DNA of 34,861 bases from Abiotrophia defectiva_A (GTDB lineage Bacteria; Bacillota; Bacilli; Lactobacillales; Aerococcaceae): positions 1 to 34,861 of the forward strand of contig CAUUNL010000008.1 of NCBI GenBank assembly GCA_963546405.1, written 5' to 3'. A program made the position numbers and the translations under genes. The notes beneath the pieces were generated by a model, which did no database searches, was not told the DNA's origin, and saw nothing but the letters and a program-made list of their open reading frames with translations. This document shows positions 15,237 through 23,347 of the stretch, piece after piece. How positions within the stretch are numbered: position 1 is the stretch's first letter; each line of letters begins with the position of its first letter.

Positions 15237-16995
15237 CTTCTAATTCCTCCTTGGATAATTGTGAGTAAGCAATTTCGCGATAGACTGCGTTGTCTTTGAG
15301 CAATTCCTTGTGGGTCCCCTGGCCGACCACCCGACCTTGGTCTAGGACCAGAATCAAGTCAGCCTCCATAATGGTAGAAATCCGTTGAGCCACAATCAAC
15401 TTAGTCATGTGCGCCGTCTCCTTGGTCAAGGCCTCACGCAAGATGCGGTCGGTCTTATAGTCCAAGGCTGAAAAGGAATCGTCAAAGATTAAGATTTCTG
15501 GCTTACGTGCCAGAGCCCGGGCAATAGCCAGACGTTGACGTTGACCCCCCGAGAAGTTGGTCCCACCCTGAGCCACATGCTCGGCTAGGCCGCCTTCCTT
15601 AGCCTCCACAAAGTCCTTGGCTTGGGCCAATTCAAGGGCTTGCCACATCTTATCTTCCGTCAGTGGACTTTCTAAGCTATCCCCCATGTCCAAGTTAGAC
15701 TGGATGTCGCCTGAGAAGAGGACGGCCTTTTGAGGAATATAACCTACTCGCTTGCGCAGTTCGCTTAAGTCGTAGTCAGCCACGTTGACGCCGTCGACCA
15801 GAATTTGGCCTTCTGACACATCATAGAAGCGTGGAATCAGGTTAACCAGGGTGGATTTCCCTGAACCGGTTGAACCAATAAAGGCCACGGTTTGACCGGC
15901 TTGGGCTTGGAAGGACACGTCTTGGATGACCGGCTCAGCTTCTGGTGCATAGCGGAAGGTCACATTTTGGAAGGTGACTTGGCCCTTGAGGCTTGGGTCT
16001 GGAGACTGGCCTTGGGCTGGCGAATGAATGCTTGGTTCCAGTTCGAGGACTTCATTGATCCGGCCCGCTGCTACCAAGCTACGAGGCAGGATGAAGAAGA
16101 TAATCCCCATTAAGAGGAAGCCGATGACAATCTGCATGGCATAGGACATGAAGACAATCATGTCACTGAAGAGACCCACCTTGTCCATCATGCTAGCCGA
16201 GGCAATGAGATAGGCCCCAATCCAATAGATGGCCAGGGTCAAACCAGAGGAAATCCCCGACATGATAGGGTTGAAGATGGCCATGAGGTTGTTAACGAAG
16301 AGGTTGAGTCGGGTCACTTCATTGTTGGTGGCCTCGAACTTAGCATCTTGGTAGTCCTCAGCATTATAGGCCCGAATAACTCGAATCCCCATCAGGCTCT
16401 CGCGGGTAACGGCATTGAGCTTATCGGTTAATTTCTGTATAACTGCTTGCTTAGGAAAGGCCAAGGTCATGAGGACTACGGTCATTAAAATGTTAATTAA
16501 GACCGCTACCCCCACTGCCCAAAGCCAAGCCTCGGACTTGCCCACAATCTTGGTCATGGCCCATATAGCCATAATAGGACCGCGAACGATGACCTGGAGA
16601 CCCATGGTAATCAGCAGCTGAATCTGGCTGATGTCATTAGTGGTCCGGGTCAAGAGAGAGGGAATGCTGAAACGCTTGATTTCAGCATCTGAATAGCTGA
16701 GCACTTGGCTATAGATGTCCGACCGTAAACGGGTGGTATAGCTAGCAGCCAAGCGGGCAGATAGGTAACCCACCCTGACTAGGCTAGCAAAACTAGCCAG
16801 GGATAGGCCCAACATGAGGGCACCTGGACCCATGAGCTGGTCTAGGCCCACGCCAGGTGTTTGTAAGAGGGTGGCCACTTCCTTCATATAACTTGGAACT
16901 TCTAAGTCCAAGCAGACGGCTAGGAAGATGAAGGCCACGGTAAGACCCACCATGCCCCATTCGCGGGCGCTGAGTCGCTTAATTAATTTAAACAT
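15226..16995 (-). CDS. Heterodimeric ABC exporter, degenerate-site subunit (LmrC/BmrC-like)
   Basis: A 589-residue half-exporter with a membrane domain (about residues 15-305) and a nucleotide-binding domain. Walker A GSTGSGKST is at 374-382 and a canonical FSGGQ signature at 481-485. Walker B reads ILIFDD, with Asp506 in place of the catalytic Glu, and the switch histidine is replaced by Gln537. The same Asp/Gln pattern is known for the non-catalytic half of TM287/288- and BmrC/D-type exporters. The start overlaps the MarR regulator gene by 8 bases, giving a MarR-exporter-exporter operon. Confidence 0.94.
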   Translation of the reverse strand: MFKLIKRLSAREWGMVGLTVAFIFLAVCLDLEVPSYMKEVATLLQTPGVGLDQLMGPGALMLGLSLASFASLVRVGYLSARLAASYTTRLRSDIYSQVLSYSDAEIKRFSIPSLLTRTTNDISQIQLLITMGLQVIVRGPIMAIWAMTKIVGKSEAWLWAVGVAVLINILMTVVLMTLAFPKQAVIQKLTDKLNAVTRESLMGIRVIRAYNAEDYQDAKFEATNNEVTRLNLFVNNLMAIFNPIMSGISSGLTLAIYWIGAYLIASASMMDKVGLFSDMIVFMSYAMQIVIGFLLMGIIFFILPRSLVAAGRINEVLELEPSIHSPAQGQSPDPSLKGQVTFQNVTFRYAPEAEPVIQDVSFQAQAGQTVAFIGSTGSGKSTLVNLIPRFYDVSEGQILVDGVNVADYDLSELRKRVGYIPQKAVLFSGDIQSNLDMGDSLESPLTEDKMWQALELAQAKDFVEAKEGGLAEHVAQGGTNFSGGQRQRLAIARALARKPEILIFDDSFSALDYKTDRILREALTKETAHMTKLIVAQRISTIMEADLILVLDQGRVVGQGTHKELLKDNAVYREIAYSQLSKEELEDGQ

Positions 16996-17443
16996 GGTCT
17001 ACTCCTTTATATTCAATATGTTCCAGATTTTGCGTCAATTGGCGGATTACCCGATGGAAGACTGCCAGATCTTGCTCGCTAAGTCCTTGCAGTAATTGGT
17101 CGTGGATGGTGGTCAAGAAATGGCTGACCTGGGCTTGCTTGACTAGGCCTTGCTCGGTCAGGGTCACATACTTGCGCCGCTTGTCGCGAGGATCCGGCTT
17201 AATGTCAATCAGCTGATTCTTCTCCATGCGCTTGAAGAGCTGGCTAGCCACAGGCTTGGAGATTTTCATTTTCTCTGCTACTTCCATCATAGTAACCGGC
17301 TGGTCTTGGTGGTGGAAGAGATAGGTCACCACCCGTCCCTGGGGACCGGCTAACCAGTCCATTCCGGCTTCCTTGGCCAGGTTTTGGGCTTGATTCTTAA
17401 GGCGATGGCTGAAGACCACCGTGTCATGGATACAACCTTCCAT
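16988..17443 (-). CDS. MarR family transcriptional regulator
   Basis: A 151-residue winged-helix repressor. The recognition region MKISKPVASQLFKRMEKNQLIDIKPDPRDKRRKYVTLTEQG, ending in the DPRDKR wing, is the MarR signature. I choose the ATG at 17443 because the AGGAGGG site ends 6-7 bases before it. An ATG two codons earlier (17449) abuts the site and cannot use it well. It is the first gene of the operon with both exporter subunits. A 20-base near-perfect palindrome at 17459-17478 overlaps the promoter -10, so it very likely represses its own operon until a substrate or drug binds. Confidence 0.93.
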   Translation of the reverse strand: MEGCIHDTVVFSHRLKNQAQNLAKEAGMDWLAGPQGRVVTYLFHHQDQPVTMMEVAEKMKISKPVASQLFKRMEKNQLIDIKPDPRDKRRKYVTLTEQGLVKQAQVSHFLTTIHDQLLQGLSEQDLAVFHRVIRQLTQNLEHIEYKGVDHV

Positions 17444-17458
17444 TGGCATCCCTCCTGA

Positions 17459-17478
17459 ATAGTTATCATGCTAACTAT
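17459..17478. promoter_or_regulatory. MarR operator palindrome
   Basis: ATAGTTATCATGCTAACTAT is palindromic at 18 of 20 positions. It overlaps the -10 edge and lies immediately before the ribosome site of the MarR gene, a position that blocks transcription when occupied. Confidence 0.7.
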
Positions 17479-17505
17479 TTTAACATAGGCCTATGCCCTT
17501 GGCAA
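17477..17505 (-). promoter_or_regulatory. Promoter of the MarR-exporter operon
   Basis: On the minus strand, -35 TTGCCA (17505-17500), a 17-base spacer, and -10 TAAAAT (17482-17477). The spacer contains a perfect 12-base palindrome, CATAGGCCTATG (17484-17495), of unknown meaning. Confidence 0.7.
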
Positions 17506-17525
17506 GTTATAGCCCTCTCGACAAA

Positions 17526-17581
17526 ACTTTAGAAATACTTTAGAATTGCTTGAGAGATATTTGATTTTTAGGTCCTATACT
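17526..17581 (+). promoter_or_regulatory. Direct-repeat activator site and -10 of the 17632 ABC operon
   Basis: ACTTTAGAA occurs at 17526-17534 and again at 17537-17545, exactly 11 bases apart, the spacing typical of OmpR-family response-regulator sites. A -10 TATACT lies at 17576-17581 with no good -35 near 17553, so an activator is likely needed. A shorter copy, ACTTAGAA, is at 17579-17586. The two-component system encoded at 19372-20987 is the natural candidate. Confidence 0.5.
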
Positions 17582-17631
17582 TAGAATTATCAGGAGCCAA
17601 GCTCCATATTAGCAGAAAGGACGTGTTCCCC

Positions 17632-18570
17632 ATGACTCCCATCCTGTCCACCCATGCCCTGACTAAAAACTACGCCTCAGGGACGGCTCTGACCCAGGTC
17701 AGCCTCAGCCTAGAAGAAGGCGACATCTACGGCTTAATCGGCCAAAACGGGGCCGGTAAGACCACCTTACTCAAGCTGATTACCAGGCTCATTCACCCAA
17801 CTTCTGGCACCATCTCCCTCTTCGGCTCTAGCGGCGACCGGGAGTGGAGCCAGGCCCTGACTCGGGTGGGGGCCGTCATCGAGTCGCCAGCTGCCTTCCC
17901 TAATCTGTCGGCCTACGAGAACCTACGCTACCAAGCCACCCTACTCTGCCTGCCTCAAGCCGAGCAAGTCATCCAAGAGACCCTAGAACTCATCGACTTG
18001 CAGAATGCCGGCCGCAAGCCCTTCAAGGACTTCTCTCTAGGGATGAAGCAACGCCTGGCCATTGGCTTGGCTATCTTGGCCAAGCCCGACCTCTTGATTT
18101 TAGATGAGCCGGTCAATGGCCTAGACCCCATCGGCATTAGCGACTTACGCGCCCTCCTCCTCCGCCTCAACCGCGAATTAGGCATGACCATGATTATTTC
18201 CAGCCACATCTTAAGCGAACTGCAACAAGTGGCCAACCGCTTTGGCTTTATCAAAGACGGACGGCTAATTAAGGAAATCTCCAAGACCGAATTCGATAGC
18301 CTGTCCGAAGACTATATTGTCCTCAAGACCCATGCGGTAGACGCCGCTAGCCGCCTGCTAGAGAGCCAGTTCAGCTATCCTTTCAAGGTAGTCGACGAGA
18401 CCGGCGAAATCCATGTCTTCGCGCCTGCCAACCAGTTGTCGGCCGTCAATACCGCCCTGGTTCAAGGCCAAGTAGCCCTAGATGAGATTTATTATGCCAA
18501 ACAGAACCTAGAAAACTACTTCACCCAATTGATTCACGAGGAGGATGCTCACCATGTTAGCCATTCTTAA
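17632..18570 (+). CDS. ABC transporter ATP-binding protein (BcrA-like)
   Basis: A 312-residue ATPase of the bacitracin/lantibiotic-resistance type. Visible are Walker A GQNGAGKTT, the signature FSLGMKQRLAIG (BcrA-type variant), Walker B LLILDEPVNGLDP and the switch His in ISSHILSE, with a C-terminal extension of about 90 residues. The start is the ATG at 17632, with AAAGGA 10 bases upstream. A GTG at 17623 would put the ribosome site one base away. It overlaps the permease gene and faces a kinase/regulator pair across a shared terminator, as in peptide-antibiotic sensing modules. Confidence 0.92.
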   Translation: MTPILSTHALTKNYASGTALTQVSLSLEEGDIYGLIGQNGAGKTTLLKLITRLIHPTSGTISLFGSSGDREWSQALTRVGAVIESPAAFPNLSAYENLRYQATLLCLPQAEQVIQETLELIDLQNAGRKPFKDFSLGMKQRLAIGLAILAKPDLLILDEPVNGLDPIGISDLRALLLRLNRELGMTMIISSHILSELQQVANRFGFIKDGRLIKEISKTEFDSLSEDYIVLKTHAVDAASRLLESQFSYPFKVVDETGEIHVFAPANQLSAVNTALVQGQVALDEIYYAKQNLENYFTQLIHEEDAHHVSHS

Positions 18571-19318
18571 AGCCGATTTCCGCCGCCTGATTCATTCAAA
18601 GGGTTTCTGGACCATGGAGATCCTGCTCCTGGCCTTCAACTTCCTCATTGTCCTCCTGGCTCACCCTACCGTCCTCAAGTTTATCTCGGGTCTCCAAGGA
18701 GTCACCGGTGCTGAGGGCCTGGAGCAGCTGAGATTGGACGGCTTGACCGCCGTCAGCCAGGCCATTGAGAGCGGAGCTGGTATTCAGATCTTTATGCTCT
18801 TTTTGACCCTCTACCTGGTGGGGCCTGAACTCAACCATCAACTCTATAAAAATTCTCTGTCCGCCGGCATTTCCCGCTTCAGCTACTACTTCAATAAATG
18901 GCTGATGATTTTCCTCTTAACCGGCTTCAACCTCTTCCTCTACACCAGCACCCGCTATCTATATGCCAGCCTCTTCCTGGATATGTCGGGCCTAAGTCCT
19001 GAAGTGCTTGGGCAAGGGATCCAAGTCCTCCTACTCCAATGGCTCTTCATCCAATTCTGGGTGGCCGTCATTCTGACCCTCCTCCACTTGACCCACTCTA
19101 TCCCTATCAGCCTGGTCTTTTTCTTCTTAGTTGGCCCTTCTACCAACTACCTAGCCCTGCTCCTGCCAAAAATCACCTGGCTGCGCTACGTCGATGTGGT
19201 GGCTGACTTCTCCCTCCTATCAGATCCCAACCTAGCCCTGGCCGTGGGCCTGTCACTGATTCTAAGCGCTAGCTTCGGCTGCCTAGGTTATCAGATTTTC
19301 AAAAGACGTGACTTATAA
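18554..19318 (+). CDS. ABC transporter permease (BcrB-like)
   Basis: A 254-residue protein with six predicted membrane segments (roughly residues 20-40, 75-95, 118-138, 160-180, 185-205 and 225-245). It is small and lacks a large extracellular loop, as in two-component immunity/export transporters (ATPase dimer plus permease). The start is the ATG at 18554: AGGAGG at 18539-18544 is 9 bases before it, whereas the ATG at 18545 directly follows the site. It overlaps the ATPase gene by 17 bases, so translation is coupled. The substrate is probably a membrane-active peptide, by family analogy only. Confidence 0.85.
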   Translation: MLAILKADFRRLIHSKGFWTMEILLLAFNFLIVLLAHPTVLKFISGLQGVTGAEGLEQLRLDGLTAVSQAIESGAGIQIFMLFLTLYLVGPELNHQLYKNSLSAGISRFSYYFNKWLMIFLLTGFNLFLYTSTRYLYASLFLDMSGLSPEVLGQGIQVLLLQWLFIQFWVAVILTLLHLTHSIPISLVFFFLVGPSTNYLALLLPKITWLRYVDVVADFSLLSDPNLALAVGLSLILSASFGCLGYQIFKRRDL

Positions 19319-19330
19319 GAACACACAAAT

Positions 19331-19368
19331 AAGCCAGCCCATCAGTATCGGAACTGATGGGCTGGCTT
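19331..19368. terminator. Bidirectional terminator between ABC permease and histidine kinase genes
   Basis: A perfect 16-bp stem, 19331-19346 with 19353-19368, and a 6-base loop. T or A runs on both sides allow it to end both convergent transcripts. The kinase stop is only 4 bases away. Confidence 0.92.
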
Positions 19369-19371
19369 TTG

Positions 19372-20271
19372 CTATCTAAATGGTAGGCTGACACAGACGG
19401 AGAAATCTAAGTCCTGACTGCTTAGGGTCAGCTGGCCGCCTAGTAATTGAACTAGTTGTTGACTAATATAGAGCCCCAGGCCAGAAGAAGACTCGACTTC
19501 TGACAGGTTCTCTGAATAGAAGCGCTTGGTCAAGTAGCGGACCTGTTGGATGGGCTGGGCCATTTGATTATCGAGGCCAATTTGCAGCTGGTCGGCTTGG
19601 AGGCTCAGGCTAATCCGGCCCTGGCCCTTGCCATGCTTAAGCAAATTGCCTAGCAGGTTCTGCAGGACCCTCACCAGGAGTTCTGGATCGGTCTCTAGCC
19701 AGATAGGACCTGGCGCCAGGTCCAAGTCGACCCTAAGCCCCGCTCTTTGGAAGGATTCATAGTAGGTCAAGGCCGTCTCCAACAAGAGCTGATGGACATC
19801 CACGCGCGCAAAGCTTGGCTTGACCTCATGCTCCAAGACCCGACGATAGTCCAAGAGAGCCTCTAGCCGACCCGAAACCTGCTTGAGTTGCTGGTGGACC
19901 TTTTCCAAGGTCTGGGCATCGGGTAGCTCTTGGGCTTTGACCTGCTTAAGGGCCTGCTGGGTATAACCCGAGGCAATGGTCAGCGGGGTCCGGATATCGT
20001 GGGCAATATTGCTGATGGCCTGGTCCAAATCCCGCCGCTCCTGTTGGCTGGTGATTCGCTCGGCTTCCTGGTCCTTGAAAACTTCTTGGACAGCCTGGCT
20101 CAGGTCCACTAAGGTTCGACTCTGCTGGCTGAGACGCAGGCGCCCTTGGGATTTGGTCTGGCGCTTGGTCTCAATCTGCCGGGTCAGCTGGCGGACGGTG
20201 TAGCTTTGATGAAATAAATAGAGGATGGTCCCTAGCAGACAGAGGCCTAGGCCCAAGGTAATTCCTAACAT
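19372..20271 (-). CDS. Sensor histidine kinase with a single membrane segment
   Basis: A 299-residue kinase. One N-terminal membrane helix (about residues 2-20) has almost nothing outside, followed by a linker/coiled coil (25-80), the phosphoacceptor His91 in SNIAHDIRTPLT, the N-box around Asn205/Asn209 (QNLLGNLLKHGKG) and the G-box SSGLGLYIS (about 262-270). With no sensor domain it probably senses at the membrane or through a partner such as the adjacent transporter, as in small peptide-antibiotic kinases (inference). Its ATG overlaps the response-regulator stop by one base. Confidence 0.9.
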   Translation of the reverse strand: MLGITLGLGLCLLGTILYLFHQSYTVRQLTRQIETKRQTKSQGRLRLSQQSRTLVDLSQAVQEVFKDQEAERITSQQERRDLDQAISNIAHDIRTPLTIASGYTQQALKQVKAQELPDAQTLEKVHQQLKQVSGRLEALLDYRRVLEHEVKPSFARVDVHQLLLETALTYYESFQRAGLRVDLDLAPGPIWLETDPELLVRVLQNLLGNLLKHGKGQGRISLSLQADQLQIGLDNQMAQPIQQVRYLTKRFYSENLSEVESSSGLGLYISQQLVQLLGGQLTLSSQDLDFSVCVSLPFR

Positions 20272-20987
20272 TAGGTCGCCTCCCCTCCTGGCCGGACGCC
20301 TTGAGCCAGGCGAACCCCCAGACCCCAGACTGTCTCAATATAATCCTGGCTATCATCCAGCTGGCTGATTTTCTTGCGCAGGTTGGACAGGTGGGTGTTG
20401 AGGGTATTGTCGCCCGGAATGAAGGCATCTTGCCAGACCAATTCATAGAGCAGCTCCTTGGTAAAAATCCGCTGGGGCTCGCCTAGCAAGGTAGTTAGAA
20501 TGCCAAATTCCTTTTTAGACAGGCGGACTGCTTGGCCCTCCCGACTAATCTCAAAGCTATCGGCCTGGAGTTGTAGCTGGCCTAGGCTAGTAATCGCCTG
20601 GCTTGGCTGACTGCTAGCGCCCGCCTCCTGGCCGGCTGTCCGCAACTGGACGGCCACCCGGGCATAGAGCTCCTCGAAGTCGAAGGGCTTGACCATGTAG
20701 TCATTGGCCCCGGCTAGCAACATCTGACTAATCAGCTTCTTGTCCCCCAAGGCCGTCAGCATAATGACCGGCACCTGGCTAAAGGCCCGGATGGCCTCCA
20801 GGACCGCCTGGCCATTCATGCCCGGCAACATATAGTCCAGCAGGACCAAATCCACCGGATGAGACTGGCAGTAAAGTAGCCCCTCGGTCCCGGCAAAGGC
20901 AGAGACCAGCTCATGTTCCTGGCCCAGGGACTGCTTAATCAGGGCATGGATGTCCTGGTTGTCTTCGATAATCAATATACGCGCCAT
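20271..20987 (-). CDS. OmpR family response regulator
   Basis: A 238-residue regulator with a receiver domain (1-115; acidic pair Glu8/Asp9, phosphoacceptor Asp51 in LLDYMLPGMNG, Thr78, Lys100) and a C-terminal winged-helix domain (about 135-230, with LSKKEFGILTTLL and a LRKKI recognition segment). It is coupled to the kinase gene. The gene starts 33 bases after the LtrA-like gene ends and has a strong AAAAGGAGG site. No separate promoter was seen in that gap, so it may be transcribed from upstream. Likely target: the direct repeats before the ABC operon at 17632. Confidence 0.93.
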   Translation of the reverse strand: MARILIIEDNQDIHALIKQSLGQEHELVSAFAGTEGLLYCQSHPVDLVLLDYMLPGMNGQAVLEAIRAFSQVPVIMLTALGDKKLISQMLLAGANDYMVKPFDFEELYARVAVQLRTAGQEAGASSQPSQAITSLGQLQLQADSFEISREGQAVRLSKKEFGILTTLLGEPQRIFTKELLYELVWQDAFIPGDNTLNTHLSNLRKKISQLDDSQDYIETVWGLGVRLAQGVRPGGEAT

Positions 20988-21020
20988 AGTGGCCTCCTTT
21001 TATGGGATAGTTGACAATGA

Positions 21021-22316
21021 TTAGTCTTGGCTTGGAGCCGGACTTTCAGCTGGTGGGTCTGCTTGTTCTTGAGATTCAGGTCTATGAGCTGCCGGCACTT
21101 GAGCTTGGGCGCTTTCTCTTGCAGACGCTACTTCAGCCACTTCTCTTCCAGGTGCTTCTTCAGCCGCCTCTAGTGCTTGACCTTGGTCGCCTTCTGCTAG
21201 TACCCCTTCTAAGACTGGTGCTGGCCCTTTTTTGGGATTCTTAAGCAAGTAAACCTGACCGGCGAAGATAAGGGCAATGACCACTGTTAGGCGAACTAAT
21301 TCCACACCCGGCATAGGCAAGGTCCGTTTGGATAAGAGCCAACCCACTAGCAGTGGCAGATAGATTTTCCAAGTGGCAAAGCCCCCCTTAAATTCCGGCT
21401 TAGTCTTGAAGCTAAGCAGGATTATGCCCAGATAGTAGACACAGAGGCTGCCATAGCTTAGATCCACCATATGGCTAATGCGCACATGAGGGGACATAAA
21501 GCCACGTAGGGCCACAATCACGTAACTCAAGCCTATCATGAGCACATAATGACTGTAAATAAAGCCAGTGGCCGACTGATCCGCACCTTGGGGCAGCCGG
21601 TCAATTTGAATCTTATAGTGGAGGATGAGGCAGACCGCCATTACTAAGCCCATGAGGGTATCGCTTTCCTCTGATAGGAAGGGGCCCATGCTAATGACTA
21701 TCAGGCCACCCAAGTACATCATGAACATGAGGGAGACCCGATTCTTGAGACGGGCCAAGTCCAAGGCCGGTACTTGGCGGTCCCGCAAGAAGTAAAGTGG
21801 GGCCAACCAACCAGCTAAGACGGCGACTACCAAGAGAGCGACGCCCCATTCATAAGGCAGCGTGGTTGCGACTAGGAGTAGGATAGCTTGAGCTAAGAAA
21901 ATCAAAGCATGACAGGAGGCCAAGTACTTGACTTCTTCCGTCTGGGCACGCAGCCCTTGAATGCCATAACGTAGGGCCAAGCTCAGACAGAGAAAACCCA
22001 AGGTTGCTGACAAGATTACCCAACTGTCCTTCCACAAAACGGTATTGCCGTGGGATAGGAAGAGAAGAACGGTCATGTCGAAGAAGTGGCAGATATAGTC
22101 CAGTGGCCCCTCCTTCAAGAAACGATTGTTGTAAGTCACTTGGCTGAACCAGATATAGAGGACCGCCGCCATGGTCATGGCAAAACGCCAGACCATATTC
22201 TGGTCAAGGGGCCACCTAATCAGGTCCTGAATCATATAAATCAGACCGAATAAGGCATTAACAAAAACAAAATCATAGAAAATTTCTAGGACAGAGTAAG
22301 TTTTACTTTCTCTCAT
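21021..22316 (-). CDS. LtrA-like multi-helix membrane protein with a Pro/Ala/Glu tail
   Basis: A 431-residue membrane protein with about ten hydrophobic helices up to about residue 365. The N-terminal SVLEIFYDFVFVNALFGL resembles the opening of low-temperature-requirement A (LtrA) proteins, whose biochemical role is unknown. The last 70 or so residues are low-complexity, rich in Ala, Glu, Gln and Pro, and not membrane-like. This is an unusual addition to the family. I choose the ATG at 22316 because GAGGTG lies 7 bases before it. The longer frame from 22346 would add ten residues with no ribosome site. Confidence 0.78.
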   Translation of the reverse strand: MRESKTYSVLEIFYDFVFVNALFGLIYMIQDLIRWPLDQNMVWRFAMTMAAVLYIWFSQVTYNNRFLKEGPLDYICHFFDMTVLLFLSHGNTVLWKDSWVILSATLGFLCLSLALRYGIQGLRAQTEEVKYLASCHALIFLAQAILLLVATTLPYEWGVALLVVAVLAGWLAPLYFLRDRQVPALDLARLKNRVSLMFMMYLGGLIVISMGPFLSEESDTLMGLVMAVCLILHYKIQIDRLPQGADQSATGFIYSHYVLMIGLSYVIVALRGFMSPHVRISHMVDLSYGSLCVYYLGIILLSFKTKPEFKGGFATWKIYLPLLVGWLLSKRTLPMPGVELVRLTVVIALIFAGQVYLLKNPKKGPAPVLEGVLAEGDQGQALEAAEEAPGREVAEVASARESAQAQVPAAHRPESQEQADPPAESPAPSQD

Positions 22317-22393
22317 GATAGTCACCTCGTATTGATTCATTAGCATTTAAGCACTTGAGTTAAAGTAAGCAATAGAGTTCTTGATTCTATGGA

Positions 22394-22873
22394 TTAATTG
22401 GTCTTGAGATATTTGAGTCGAAGTAAGCAGGGATTCCATTCATCCCAGAGATCCGGGAAGATTTCTATGGCCTCATAGCCACAAGCCTGGTAGAAGGCAT
22501 TGGTGGCATCATAAGCCTCATAATGCCCTGGGGCCACCGTCTTAACCTGCAGATAATGATAGCCCTGGCTCATAGCATAGTCTTCAGCCGCGGCCATGAG
22601 CTGGCGGCCTAGGCCTTGTCCCTGATGGGCTTTGAGAACGCCCATGCAGTGAATTTCCAGACAGACAGGGGAAGTTTCTTGGAGGGTGATAAAGCCCCAG
22701 CCCTCCCCTGCTTGAAAGCAGACACGGTTGCTAGCCTGGTCAATGTATTCCTGGGTGGAGTCGGGCAGACCAAACCATTCAGGCAGGTCAGCTAAGACCT
22801 TAGCCACTAGTTGTGAGCGGTCTTGACCTGCTTGCACTAATTGAATCACTGAAACGCGTTTGGTTTCTAACAT
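22394..22873 (-). CDS. GNAT acetyltransferase, tandem copy B
   Basis: A 159-residue Gcn5-related N-acetyltransferase. The acetyl-CoA site is the Q-G-Q-G-L-G loop in KAHQGQGLGRQLMAAAEDYA (about residue 90), with the C-terminal YEAYDATNAFYQACGYEAIEIFPDLWDEWNPCL segment. It is nearly identical to the next gene upstream (22889-23347). It differs by an extra N-terminal MLETKRVSV and a handful of substitutions. The start is the ATG at 22873, with GAGGTG 6 bases upstream. The target amine is unknown. Confidence 0.88.
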   Translation of the reverse strand: MLETKRVSVIQLVQAGQDRSQLVAKVLADLPEWFGLPDSTQEYIDQASNRVCFQAGEGWGFITLQETSPVCLEIHCMGVLKAHQGQGLGRQLMAAAEDYAMSQGYHYLQVKTVAPGHYEAYDATNAFYQACGYEAIEIFPDLWDEWNPCLLRLKYLKTN

Positions 22874-23346
22874 GGCATTCACCTCATTTTATTGATTGAT
22901 CTTGAGATACTTGAGTCGAAGTAAGCAGGGATTCCATTCATCCCAGAGATCCGGGAAGACTTCAATGGCCTCGTAGCCACAGGCCTGGTAGAAGGCATTG
23001 GTGGCATCATAAGCCTCATAATGGCCCGGGGCCACGGTCTTAACCTGCAGATAATGATAGCCCCGGCTGATCGCATAGTCTTCAGCCGCCGCCATGAGCT
23101 GGCGGCCTAGTCCCTGGCCCTGATGGGCCTTGAGGACGCCCATGCAGTGAATTTCCAGACAGACAGGGGAAGTTTCTTGGAGGGTGATAAAGCCCCAGCC
23201 CTCCCCTGCTTGAAAGCAGACACGGTTGCTAGCCTGGTCAATGTATTCCTGGGTGGAGTCGGGCAGACCAAACCATTCAGGCAGGTCGGCTAAGACCTTG
23301 GCTACTAGTTGTGAGCGGTCTTGACCTGCTTGCACTAATTGAATCA
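22403..23346. repeat. Tandem duplication of the GNAT gene, 498-bp period
   Basis: 22403-22848 and 22901-23346 are near-identical direct repeats offset by exactly 498 bases, covering almost the whole reading frame. Scattered single-base differences exist, some of them synonymous. The 52 bases between the units include the copy-specific start of copy B and the stop of copy A. Confidence 0.93.
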
Positions 23347-23347
23347 T
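22889..23347 (-). CDS. GNAT acetyltransferase, tandem copy A
   Basis: A 152-residue acetyltransferase starting MIQLVQAGQDRSQLVAKVL, with the same QGQGLGRQL acetyl-CoA loop and C-terminal half as copy B. Its ATG overlaps the TGA of the TfoX-N gene (4-base overlap), so it is translationally coupled and probably the older copy in the operon. Copy B then arose by tandem duplication with a new ribosome site in the junction. Both frames are intact, so both may be expressed. Confidence 0.88.
   Translation of the reverse strand: MIQLVQAGQDRSQLVAKVLADLPEWFGLPDSTQEYIDQASNRVCFQAGEGWGFITLQETSPVCLEIHCMGVLKAHQGQGLGRQLMAAAEDYAISRGYHYLQVKTVAPGHYEAYDATNAFYQACGYEAIEVFPDLWDEWNPCLLRLKYLKINQ

Noticed and set aside
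22879..23076. 65-codon minus-strand frame inside GNAT copy A
   Set aside because: It is a shifted frame within an intact gene; Arg/Pro/Met-rich shadow with no ribosome site.
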